Source: JANYJJ01 sp038241115 (GTDB taxonomy: Bacteria > Pseudomonadota > Gammaproteobacteria > Burkholderiales > Burkholderiaceae_C). From it: a stretch of 24,606 nucleotides of DNA. The notes under the pieces are model-generated. The model was not told the origin of the DNA and did not search any database. It worked only from the letters and a program-made list of their open reading frames with translations. This document shows positions 7,556-14,612 of the stretch, piece by piece. The stretch is from contig JBBRGA010000035.1 of the NCBI GenBank assembly GCA_038241115.1, forward strand, positions 1-24,606. The letters are read 5' to 3'. Made by a program: the position numbers and the translations under genes. Each line of letters begins with the position of its first letter. Position 1 is the first letter of the stretch.

Positions 7556-8422
7556 TCACTTGCGGAAGGGCCACCAAGACCGGCCGCCCGTACCGCTGCC
7601 GCTGGCGCGAGCCAGTATCACCGAAATATTGTCTTTTCCACCCGCATCATTTGCCGCATCGATCAAGGCACCGGCCGCGTCGCTGAGCGATTCGCTAGCC
7701 TGCAAAAGTTGCGAGATGCTTTCGTCGTCCAGCATGTCTGACAGCCCGTCCGAGCACAGCAAATAAACGTCGCCCGGCATGACCTCGTGCGCATGGGTTT
7801 CCAGCAACACGGTGTCTTCGACGCCCACGGCGCGCGTGACCAAGTTCTTGTTGGCCGAAAACGCCGCTTGCTCGACTGTGATCAGTCCTGCATCGATCTG
7901 TTCTTGCAGCAAAGAGTGATCGTGGGTAATTTGCACCAGCCGTCCCCCGCGCAGCCGATAACCGCGCGAATCGCCCACGTGGCCCAAGAACAGGCGACTG
8001 TCCCGAAACACGGCCACCACCAAGGTGGTTCCCATGCCAGCGTACTGCGGATTGGAATTTGCGGCGTTGAAAATGGCCCGGTTGCCGTTGTCCACACAAA
8101 TGTCCATCGCACGCTTGAAGTCGCTGTCCAGCGCCGTGCCCGATGCCTCGCGCAACCAGCGGCCAAGTTCGGTGGTGATGAAGGAGGTCAACATGCCGCT
8201 GGCCACCTCGCCTGCGTTGTATCCACCCATGCCGTCGGCCAGCACGATCAGTGAGGCAGCCTCGTCCATCGAGACCGAGTCTTCGTTGTTGTTGCGGGCG
8301 CGCCCCGTGTCAGTGGCGCAAAAAAACTCAAGGCTCATGTCGGCTGCTTCATGGGAGCCGTCGTCCGCGCGGGCTGAAACCTCTGCCTCGCGGACACTGT
8401 GGCGATAGATTGAATTGTGCAT
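7556..8422 (-). CDS. PP2C-family Ser/Thr protein phosphatase
   Basis: A 288-residue PPM/PP2C phosphatase (Stp1/PrpC type) that removes phosphate from Ser/Thr residues using two metal ions. Motifs run in order: ATDTGRARNNNEDS (36-49), VLADGMGG (60-67), GMGTTLV, HVGDSRGY, CSDGLSDM and GGKDNIS, including all the metal-coordinating aspartates. The family core begins around residue 31, so the first 28 residues are an extra hydrophilic tail; an ATG at 8338 would start exactly at the core and cannot be excluded. The C-terminus is short and basic (WWPFRK). It follows the kinase gene after 22 bases and precedes the FHA gene after 67, so it should counteract the kinase. Confidence 0.93.
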   Translation of the reverse strand: MHNSIYRHSVREAEVSARADDGSHEAADMSLEFFCATDTGRARNNNEDSVSMDEAASLIVLADGMGGYNAGEVASGMLTSFITTELGRWLREASGTALDSDFKRAMDICVDNGNRAIFNAANSNPQYAGMGTTLVVAVFRDSRLFLGHVGDSRGYRLRGGRLVQITHDHSLLQEQIDAGLITVEQAAFSANKNLVTRAVGVEDTVLLETHAHEVMPGDVYLLCSDGLSDMLDDESISQLLQASESLSDAAGALIDAANDAGGKDNISVILARASGSGTGGRSWWPFRK

Positions 8423-8444
8423 CTACGAGCATCCGAAATGCGCA

Positions 8445-9863
8445 TCAGGCCGGCCTCGTTCTGGGGTCGAATGAAGCACCGAGCCCGGGAAGTTCCACGT
8501 CGACCGTCATGTCAAAAACCATATCGATCTCTGCTGGACAAGGCGACAGCGGCGCGACGGTACCGCGGTCGATGAATCGCGCCACGGCCTGCAAATCGGC
8601 GGCCATCTGCAAGCCGTCGGCGTATCGATAAGCAGCGCGCTTTTGCAGCGCCAAGGCCACCACATCGGCCAAAGCGCCGGGCAACTCAGGGCGCACGGTG
8701 CGGACGTCAGGCGCGGCATCTTGGGCAATTTGGCGCAGCAAGGTGCCCATGGAAGACGACTCATGCGGCAAACGTGCGGTGAGCAACTGGTAGAGGACCA
8801 CGCCCAGGGAATAAAGGTCGGAGCGGCCGTCCAGGCGCTCGCCTGAGAGCTGCTCCGGCGACATGTAAAGCGGCGAACCCATCACGATGCCTGTGCGCGT
8901 GCGCGCGGCGTCGCACATTTGAGCAATGCCGAAATCGGTGACTTTGACGGCGCCGGTCGCGAAATCAACCATCACATTGGCGGGCTTGACGTCGCGGTGA
9001 ACCACTCCCAAAGCGTGCGCATGCGCCAGCGCCAGCGCCACGCGCGCGACCACTTCCAACACCTGCGGCACGGGCAACAGTTTGCTCGAATGGGTATGGA
9101 GCAATAAATCATGCCCCGTCAAGAATTCCATCGCGATAAACGCCAGTCCCCGGTCCTCATCAGCGTCAAAGATAGTCACGATGTCGGGGTGCTTCAAACG
9201 CCCTGCGAGCTCAGCCTCACGGAAGAACCGCAAGCGCGCCGCAACCAAGTCATCGCCTTCAAAGTCACGGCTCAAGGCCAAGGCTTTGATGGCCACCCGA
9301 CGGCCAATTTTGGGATCGGTCGCCATGTAAACCGCGCCCATCGCACCCTTGCCGATTTCGCTTTCGATGATGTAGCGGCCCAAGGTTTTTCCGGCGCCCG
9401 GTGCGAGATCGATAGATGATTTCGGTGGTGGGCTAAGGATTGCCGTGGCTGCGGGAGCGGCGGTGAAAGCGGTTGCAGCGTAGGTTGCGGTTGCTGTTGC
9501 GGTTGCGGTTGCTGTTGCGGCGGGCGCGGCGGGCGCGGCTGTTGCGCCCGAAAGGGCGTCACGCCGCTGGCTCGCCGAGCCGACCAAACCGGCCGAACCG
9601 CCCGTGCCACCAAATCCACCTGATCCACTCATGCGCCCCAAGTGGCCGAAGGCCAGCGCGAGCAGCACGGCCAAAGCGATGTCCCGGTCTGCGGGCCACA
9701 GCCACGCGAGCGTTGTCGCGGCGCAGACGGTCACCGCCAGCACAGCACCTTGGATTGCGCGCGACAGGCGCGGCAACACCCAAACGAAGTAAATCACCAG
9801 AGCCGACAAGCTCAAGATCAAAGCGGCGCTGTGTGGACTGAAGAGCCCGTGTCCCGCGGTCAT
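8445..9863 (-). CDS. Hanks-type Ser/Thr protein kinase with N-terminal membrane anchor
   Basis: A 472-residue kinase. From the ATG at 9863, three hydrophobic helices (about 12-30, 36-56 and 61-76) come first, then a Gly-rich and Ala/Thr-rich linker (about 77-140), then a complete kinase domain: P-loop GKGAMGAVY (169-177), Lys191 in VAIKAL, HRDVKPAN with catalytic Asp289, DFG at 308-310, SPEQ (333-336) and SDLYSLGVVLYQLL. All catalytic residues are present. Unlike PknB, the kinase domain is C-terminal to the membrane part and there is no periplasmic sensor or PASTA repeat. A TTG at 9902 would add 13 residues; GAGACC favours the ATG. It is the first gene of a set with phosphatase and FHA genes. 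Confidence 0.92.
   Translation of the reverse strand: MTAGHGLFSPHSAALILSLSALVIYFVWVLPRLSRAIQGAVLAVTVCAATTLAWLWPADRDIALAVLLALAFGHLGRMSGSGGFGGTGGSAGLVGSASQRRDALSGATAAPAAPAATATATATATATYAATAFTAAPAATAILSPPPKSSIDLAPGAGKTLGRYIIESEIGKGAMGAVYMATDPKIGRRVAIKALALSRDFEGDDLVAARLRFFREAELAGRLKHPDIVTIFDADEDRGLAFIAMEFLTGHDLLLHTHSSKLLPVPQVLEVVARVALALAHAHALGVVHRDVKPANVMVDFATGAVKVTDFGIAQMCDAARTRTGIVMGSPLYMSPEQLSGERLDGRSDLYSLGVVLYQLLTARLPHESSSMGTLLRQIAQDAAPDVRTVRPELPGALADVVALALQKRAAYRYADGLQMAADLQAVARFIDRGTVAPLSPCPAEIDMVFDMTVDVELPGLGASFDPRTRPA
9484..9519 (-). repeat. Six hexanucleotide tandem units in the kinase linker
   Basis: On the plus strand this stretch is six consecutive six-base units of the form GTTGCG or GTTGCT. 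On the coding strand they give an Ala-Thr dipeptide run in the linker between membrane anchor and kinase domain. A nine-base GC-rich duplication (GCGGGCGCG twice, about 9519-9536) lies directly beside it. Changes in copy number would stay in frame and alter only linker length. Confidence 0.8.
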
Positions 9864-9904
9864 CTGTGGTCTCAATGGGTCGGCGTGTCGGTGTGTGGGC
9901 AATA

Positions 9905-9919
9905 CGTCAGTCGCTGACG
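9905..9919. repeat. Short perfect inverted repeat upstream of the kinase gene
   Basis: CGTCAG, a three-base loop and CTGACG form a perfect six-base inverted repeat 42-56 bases upstream of the kinase ATG and 49 bases beyond the terC-family stop codon. It could be a small operator or a hairpin in the leader of the kinase transcript; there is no T-run to make it a terminator on either strand. Confidence 0.35.
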
Positions 9920-9967
9920 CAACCGCTCACGCACCTTAGCCGCGCTGACCGGCGGGTGATCGACAGA

Positions 9968-10666
9968 TCAGGCGGGCGAATCGGTCGGTTCTCGGCGTTG
10001 CAACCGCAGTCCCACAAACACCACCCCCCCAGCAAACAGTGCGCCGAAAATATATTCGGCTTGCGGCAGCTGCACGCTCAACCAGGCGACGACTGCCGGG
10101 TCGGTGGCAAACATTTCACCGGCCAGAAAGCCGAGCAAAGCCGCCCCCAAGGTGATGATGAAAGGAAAGCGGTCCATGATCTTGACCAGCAACGTGCTGC
10201 CCGCAATGATGAGCGGGATCGACAAGGCCAAACCCGCAATCAGCAGTGGCACACGGTAAGCATCCGGCGCCCGGTCGGCAGCGCCAGCGACGGCCAACAC
10301 GTTGTCCACGCTCATCACCAGATCGGCCACGAGGATGGTCCGCACGGCCGCCCCCAAGGTGCCGTGAGCGGTGACGTCACTGTCGTCTTCGTTGGCGGCC
10401 AAAAGCTGCACACCAATCCAGAGCAAGGCCACGCCGCCGATGATCTTCAGGTAAGGCACCTGCAACAACTGCACGGCCACGATGGTGAGAATGACGCGCA
10501 AGACGATGGCTGCGGCGCTGCCCCAAAAAATAGCCTTGGCCTGTTGGTGTTTGGGCAGTGAACGCGCCGCCATGGCAATGACCACCGCGTTGTCGCCTGA
10601 CAACAAGATGTTGGCAAAAACAATCGCGCCGAATGCGCCCCACAGTGCGCCTGAACTCAGGTCCAT
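9968..10666 (-). CDS. TerC family integral membrane protein (YjbE-type)
   Basis: A 232-residue membrane protein with about seven hydrophobic helices and the two TerC-family signatures that carry conserved acidic and Asn residues: NILLSGDNAVVIAMAARSLP in the first helix region and DLVMSVDNVLAVAGA in the middle, plus GVALLWIGVQLL. TerC-family proteins are linked to metal ion export, notably manganese, and to tellurite resistance. The ATG at 10666 matches the family's start just before the first helix and has GAGAAAG upstream; the longest open frame would begin 35 hydrophilic residues earlier and is not credible. It follows sucD on the same strand but a strong terminator lies between, so it probably has its own promoter in 10667-10778. 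Actual ion is unknown. Confidence 0.9.
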   Translation of the reverse strand: MDLSSGALWGAFGAIVFANILLSGDNAVVIAMAARSLPKHQQAKAIFWGSAAAIVLRVILTIVAVQLLQVPYLKIIGGVALLWIGVQLLAANEDDSDVTAHGTLGAAVRTILVADLVMSVDNVLAVAGAADRAPDAYRVPLLIAGLALSIPLIIAGSTLLVKIMDRFPFIITLGAALLGFLAGEMFATDPAVVAWLSVQLPQAEYIFGALFAGGVVFVGLRLQRREPTDSPA

Positions 10667-10778
10667 GTTGTTGTCTTTCTCAGATTGGGTTTGAGGCTCA
10701 TTGTGGGCGACACCCGCGCCGATGCGGTCTGTAGTTTCCACAAGGCTCGTTGTGATCCGTGCAGGAGACACGCCATGT

Positions 10779-10804
10779 AAAAAGCCGCCTGATGGCGGCT
10801 TTTT
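10779..10804 (-). terminator. Strong intrinsic terminator after sucD
   Basis: AAAAAGCCGCC, a TGAT loop and GGCGGCTTTTT form a perfect 11-base stem (the GC core is six pairs) followed by five T on either strand, so it can work in both directions. It begins 20 bases past the sucD stop codon and lies upstream of the terC-family gene, separating the two transcripts. Confidence 0.92.
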
Positions 10805-10823
10805 GACAGGTGCCAGCGGCCAC

Positions 10824-11720
10824 TTACTTCAGCAGTGCCTTCAACAACTTGCCCATCTCGGACGGATTGCGCGTGACGGTAAAACCGCAGGCCTCCATGA
10901 CTTCGAGTTTGGCGTCTGCCGTGTCGGCGCCGCCCGAAATCAACGCACCCGCGTGGCCCATTCGCTTGCCCGCTGGGGCCGTCACACCGGCGATGAAGCC
11001 GACGATAGGCTTTTTCATGTGGGCCTTGCACCAGACCGCGGCTTCAGCTTCGTCGGGACCCCCAATTTCGCCGATCATGATGACGGCATCGGTGTCGGGG
11101 TCGTCGTTGAACAACCGCATGATGTCGATGTGCTTCAGCCCGTTGATGGGATCGCCGCCAATGCCGACCGCGGTGGACTGGCCAATTCCCAGCTCGGTGA
11201 GTTGCGCCACCGCTTCATAGGTCAACGTGCCCGAACGCGACACCACACCGACGCGCCCTGGGCGGTGAATGTGCCCCGGCATGATGCCGATTTTGATTTG
11301 ATCGGGGGTGATGAGTCCGGGGCAATTGGGCCCGAGCAACAGGGTCTGTTTGCCGCCCGAAGCTTCTTTGGCCTTCATGCGATTGCGCACTTCCAGCATG
11401 TCTTTGACCGGTATGCCTTCGGTGATGCAGATCGCCAGATCAAGATCAGCCTCGACCGCTTCCCAAATGGCCGCCGCAGCTCCGGCCGGTGGAACGTAGA
11501 TGACGCTCACGGTGGCGCCGGTGTTTTTGGCGGCTTCGCTCACGTTGGCAAAAATCGGGATGCCTTCGAAGTTTTCGCCGGCCTTTTTCGGGTTGACCCC
11601 GGCCACGAAACAGGCTTTGCCGTTGGCGTAATCGCGGCAACCGCGGGTGTGGAACTGGCCGGTCTTGCCGGTAATGCCTTGGGTGATGACGCGGGTGTTT
11701 TTGTCGATCAGGATGCTCAT
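10824..11720 (-). CDS. sucD: Succinyl-CoA synthetase (ADP-forming) alpha subunit
   Basis: A 298-residue alpha subunit of succinate-CoA ligase, the TCA cycle enzyme that turns succinyl-CoA into succinate with ATP or GTP formation. It begins MSILIDKNTRVITQGITGKTG as in E. coli SucD. It shows the CoA-binding Rossmann part (ITGKTGQFHT, VNPKKAG, IYVPP), LLGPNCPGLI, SRSGTLTYEA and the phosphohistidine loop KRMGHAGALISGG, with the active-site His. The ATG at 11720 matches the family start exactly; the frame is open 62 codons further, but that region overlaps sucC. It lies 26 bases after sucC and before a perfect terminator, so the two form one operon. Confidence 0.98.
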   Translation of the reverse strand: MSILIDKNTRVITQGITGKTGQFHTRGCRDYANGKACFVAGVNPKKAGENFEGIPIFANVSEAAKNTGATVSVIYVPPAGAAAAIWEAVEADLDLAICITEGIPVKDMLEVRNRMKAKEASGGKQTLLLGPNCPGLITPDQIKIGIMPGHIHRPGRVGVVSRSGTLTYEAVAQLTELGIGQSTAVGIGGDPINGLKHIDIMRLFNDDPDTDAVIMIGEIGGPDEAEAAVWCKAHMKKPIVGFIAGVTAPAGKRMGHAGALISGGADTADAKLEVMEACGFTVTRNPSEMGKLLKALLK

Positions 11721-11746
11721 GGTGTTCTCGCTGGGTTCCTGTTCGG

Positions 11747-12910
11747 TTATTTCTTCAAGGCGGTCATGACAGCCTGCGCGGCGTCGGCCATCGACTCGGC
11801 GGTGATGATGGGCAGGCCCGAGTCTTTGAGCATTTTTTTGCCCAGGTCTTCGTTGGTGCCCTTCATGCGCACCACCAAAGGCACGTTCAGATTGACAGCC
11901 TTGCACGCTGCAATCACGCCCTCGGCAATCGTGTCGCAGCGCATGATGCCGCCGAAAATGTTGACCAGAATGGCCTCGACTTTGGGGTTGCCGAGCATGA
12001 TCTTGAATGCTTCGGTCACTTTTTCTGCAGTTGCACCACCGCCCACATCGAGAAAATTGGCGGGCTCGCCGCCGAACAATTTGATGGTGTCCATGGTGGC
12101 CATGGCCAGGCCGGCACCGTTGACCAAGCAGCCGATGTTGCCGTCGAGCTGTATGTAGGCCAGGTCGAATTTGCTGGCTTCGATTTCAGCCGGGTCTTCT
12201 TCGTCCAAATCGCGGTAAGCCACGATTTCAGGATGGCGGAACAGCGCGTTGGCGTCGAAGTTGAACTTGGCGTCCAGGGCTTTGATGTTGCCGTTGCCTT
12301 CGAGAATCAGCGGGTTGATCTCGGCCAGCGAGCAGTCGGTCGCCATGTAGCAGGCGTAAAGCTTTTTGAGCACGTCCACAGCTTGCGCTTGTGAGGCTGC
12401 CGGCACGCCGATGCCGTTGGCCAGTTCTACACCTTGCGCATCGGTGAGGCCGAGCGCCGGGTCGACAAACACCTTGAGAATTTTCTCTGGCGTGGCGTGA
12501 GCCACTTCCTCGATGTCCATGCCGCCCTCGGAGCTGGCCATCATGGCGACGCGCTGGGTCGCACGGTCGGTCACGGCGGCGACGTAATACTCCTTCTTGA
12601 TGTCAGCACCTTCTTCGATCAACAAGCGGCGCACCTTTTGTCCGACGGGGCCTGTTTGGTGCGTCACAAGCTGCATGCCCAGGATTTCGGCCGACAGCGC
12701 TTTGACATCGTCCATAGAGCGGGCCAGCTTGACGCCGCCGCCTTTGCCGCGACCGCCCGCGTGAATTTGCGCTTTGACCACCCACACCGGCCCGCCCAGT
12801 TTTTGGGCGGCTTCGGTGGCTTCCAAAAGGCTAAATGCCGGGTAGCCGCGCGGCACCGGCACGCCGAACTGGCGCAGGATTTCCTTGCCTTGGTATTCGT
12901 GGATCTTCAT
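11747..12910 (-). CDS. sucC: Succinyl-CoA synthetase (ADP-forming) beta subunit
   Basis: A 387-residue beta subunit with the ATP-grasp domain first (MKIHEYQGKEILRQFGVPVP, then AQIHAGGRGKGGGVK for nucleotide binding, and AEINPLIL with metal-binding residues) and the flavodoxin-like C-terminal part (DGNIGCLVNGAGLAMATMD, FLDVGGGA, VNIFGGIMRCD). Length equals the 388-residue E. coli protein. The ATG at 12910 is the standard start. It is followed by sucD after 26 bases. The 97 bases upstream, to the DUF2889 stop, contain a direct repeat (12953-12972) and are the place to look for the sucCD promoter. Confidence 0.98.
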   Translation of the reverse strand: MKIHEYQGKEILRQFGVPVPRGYPAFSLLEATEAAQKLGGPVWVVKAQIHAGGRGKGGGVKLARSMDDVKALSAEILGMQLVTHQTGPVGQKVRRLLIEEGADIKKEYYVAAVTDRATQRVAMMASSEGGMDIEEVAHATPEKILKVFVDPALGLTDAQGVELANGIGVPAASQAQAVDVLKKLYACYMATDCSLAEINPLILEGNGNIKALDAKFNFDANALFRHPEIVAYRDLDEEDPAEIEASKFDLAYIQLDGNIGCLVNGAGLAMATMDTIKLFGGEPANFLDVGGGATAEKVTEAFKIMLGNPKVEAILVNIFGGIMRCDTIAEGVIAACKAVNLNVPLVVRMKGTNEDLGKKMLKDSGLPIITAESMADAAQAVMTALKK

Positions 12911-12952
12911 GGGGTCACTTTCGCTGAGGAAGAGAAATCAGAAAACACGCAA

Positions 12953-12972
12953 AACTGCACTGCGAACTGCAC
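12953..12972. repeat. Direct repeat AACTGCAC x2, 12-bp period, upstream of sucC
   Basis: AACTGCAC occurs at 12953-12960 and again at 12965-12972. The spacing is just over one helix turn, as for tandem regulator half-sites, and the position is 43-62 bases upstream of the sucC start codon. Chance is not excluded. Confidence 0.4.
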
Positions 12973-13007
12973 AAAAAACTACGGAGAAAGATGCTCGCTT
13001 GTCGAGG

Positions 13008-13595
13008 TCAGCCCGCGGGCTCGGTTTGCGGCCCCGACTGCAACTCGGGCGCGCGATACCACCGCGGGTAATGCAATCGCACGGCTTCGCCGTCGCTGCG
13101 AAGGGCGTGACAGGCGTCGATTTGAAACGGGCGTTTGCCTGATGCTGGATTCTCACGAGAGTCGAGGACCTCGCCGACAAAAGCTTGCAGCACCGCTGTG
13201 GGCAGCACCTGGCACAGCTCGGTGATGTGGGTGCAGCCTTGCACCCCGCCCAATACTTCTTTGGCCGCCGCCCGAAAACCTTTGAGTAAATTCAGGCCGA
13301 CCAGACGGCTGTAAGCGTCGCCATGCTGGTCGCACAAATCGGGGTACGGCATCTTGAGCGTCTGTGCGCCCGACTCGATCACATTGAATTGTTCGTCCAC
13401 CACCAGCCGCAAAAGCATTTCGTGGATCGGATCGCCCGCCTTGCGGACTCCGCCTGCCAAATTGGCATCGCGAGTTTTCAAGTCAGTGATGTGCGCATCG
13501 ACCTCCCAAAGGCCATTGCCTCGGGAGAACACACTTACCTCGATGTTTCGACGGTGTTTGAGCTTGCGTTCGAGCGAGGCGGGAGGCAATGCCAT
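13008..13595 (-). CDS. DUF2889 domain-containing protein
   Basis: A 195-residue soluble protein of a conserved but uncharacterised family (DUF2889). Recognisable conserved blocks are LKHRRNIEV near the start, GLWEVDAHITDLKTRD, GDPIHEMLLRLVVDE, GLNLLKGFRAAAKE, GCTHITELCQVLPTA and a C-terminal PRWYRAPE. The His and Cys in GCTH and the acidic residues in the VDAH block are conserved in members I recall, but no activity is established. I chose the ATG at 13595 because the family begins MALPP followed by the HRR block; ATG at 13661 or TTG at 13667 would add an unconserved tail. It sits between recX and sucC on the same strand, an arrangement I recognise from Comamonadaceae genomes. Function unknown. 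Confidence 0.87.
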   Translation of the reverse strand: MALPPASLERKLKHRRNIEVSVFSRGNGLWEVDAHITDLKTRDANLAGGVRKAGDPIHEMLLRLVVDEQFNVIESGAQTLKMPYPDLCDQHGDAYSRLVGLNLLKGFRAAAKEVLGGVQGCTHITELCQVLPTAVLQAFVGEVLDSRENPASGKRPFQIDACHALRSDGEAVRLHYPRWYRAPELQSGPQTEPAG

Positions 13596-13704
13596 TTGAT
13601 GAGATTTGAGGCGTTGGGGCTCAACGCAAACTTCTGTGGGTTCAGGGCCAATAAGCCCCATTCCCAAGCGCTTGCGGGGATCGAAAACTGCCTAAGAATG
13701 TAGC

Positions 13705-13721
13705 ATGCTGCGCCGCAGCAT
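13705..13721. repeat. 17-base perfect inverted repeat between recX and the DUF2889 gene
   Basis: ATGCTGCG, one central base and CGCAGCAT form an almost loopless palindrome in the 209-base gap between recX and the DUF2889 gene. There is no T-run, so it is not a standard terminator. It could be an operator for the DUF2889 gene or a chance GC-rich palindrome. Nothing else clear is visible in this gap. Confidence 0.4.
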
Positions 13722-13804
13722 TGACGCCGGACGCTGCGGCCACAGCAACGGCTTGAAAGCGGCAAAAACGGGCTTTGCAGTCCTGGGTTCTGTTCGACGT
13801 GCGA

Positions 13805-14476
13805 TCAGTCTTCATCCGCATCAACGTCAGCGCCTTCGGCGGCTGCCCAACCGACCAATCGCATGACTTGACGTGTCGTGTCGGACGAAAACCCGCGACC
13901 TGCCAGAAACCGTGCCTGCCTGGCGTACTCGGAAACGCTGCACGGTGAGCACCCAAACTTGCGCACTTGGAGCAACCGGGCACGCTCGAACTCGCTGTCT
14001 TTGAGACGCTGTGCGGCCTCAGCGGTCAGGGACACGCCGTGCTGGGACAACTCTTGGCGGATCCGCAGATTGCCGAACTTGGCGCTGCGGGCGTGAGTGC
14101 GACTTTCCGCGAATCGCGTGTCACTGAGGTAGTCGCGTGCCTGGAGCCACTCGAGCACTTCGGCGACACGTTCGGCGGGGTCGAGCGGCGACACGGAGCT
14201 CTCTGCTTGATCCTGCGCATCGGCAGCCAGCTCGGCCAGCGCCAAAGCGCGCGCATGTGGCATCAACTTTCGCTTGAGCTCCACGCGGCTGTGATCGCGC
14301 TGCGCCAACAAAGCCAAAGCTCGGCCCTTGAGCGATAACGGTGGGCGCCTGCGGCTGCGTGCTCCCGAACCCGCTTCGGGGCCCGCTTCGGAGCCGGCTT
14401 GCGCACCAGCTTCAGTCCCCACTTTGACGCTTGCCTCGGTGGCCGCTTTGGCGCCGGTTTGGTCGTGTGCGCGCAT
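13805..14476 (-). CDS. recX: Recombination regulator RecX with a low-complexity N-terminal extension
   Basis: A 223-residue RecX, which binds RecA and limits its filament growth and activity. The RecX core begins around residue 45 (PPLSLKGRALALLAQRDHSRVELKRKL) and continues with WLQARDYLSDTRFAESRTHARSAKFGNLRIRQELSQHGV and the C-terminal three-helix repeat ending in FSSDTTRQVMRLVG. Before the core is an Ala/Gly/Glu tail with (Ser/Thr/Ala/Pro)-(Glu/Gln)-Ala-Gly repeats, unusual for a protein normally about 150-165 residues long. The ATG at 14476 is preferred to TTG at 14533; the true start could also be further in. A 32-residue acidic insert (about 79-110) sits between the first helical repeats. 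It follows recA after 136 bases on the same strand and no clear terminator separates them. Confidence 0.9.
   Translation of the reverse strand: MRAHDQTGAKAATEASVKVGTEAGAQAGSEAGPEAGSGARSRRRPPLSLKGRALALLAQRDHSRVELKRKLMPHARALALAELAADAQDQAESSVSPLDPAERVAEVLEWLQARDYLSDTRFAESRTHARSAKFGNLRIRQELSQHGVSLTAEAAQRLKDSEFERARLLQVRKFGCSPCSVSEYARQARFLAGRGFSSDTTRQVMRLVGWAAAEGADVDADED
14373..14420 (-). repeat. Four degenerate 12-bp tandem repeats in the recX 5' part
   Basis: Four successive 12-base units (14373, 14385, 14397, 14409) begin GCTTCGG, GCTTCGG, GCTTGCG and GCTTCAG on the plus strand. They encode a tetrapeptide repeat with the core Glu/Gln-Ala-Gly in the N-terminal tail of RecX, outside the RecA-binding core. 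Confidence 0.75.
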
Positions 14477-14612
14477 GTCGGTTTCAGCGTCTCTCTTACC
14501 GCGCTTGTCGGCGTGAGGTCTGGCGGTGCGCAATGCCGTTCGGCCTGGCCACTGAAACTCGGCTGTGCGGACTGAATGTGGCGCTAGCTTGGCGTTGTTG
14601 CGCGGGTTGAAA

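Noticed and set aside
10761..10780. AGGAG followed by ATG and immediately TAA on the plus strand beside the terminator
   Set aside because: A start-stop pair this short next to a terminator is most likely chance; no other sign of a regulatory minimal ORF.
10701..12158. 485-codon open frame on the plus strand across sucD and the end of sucC
   Set aside because: It is antisense to two unmistakable TCA cycle genes and crosses their terminator; its peptide is not protein-like.
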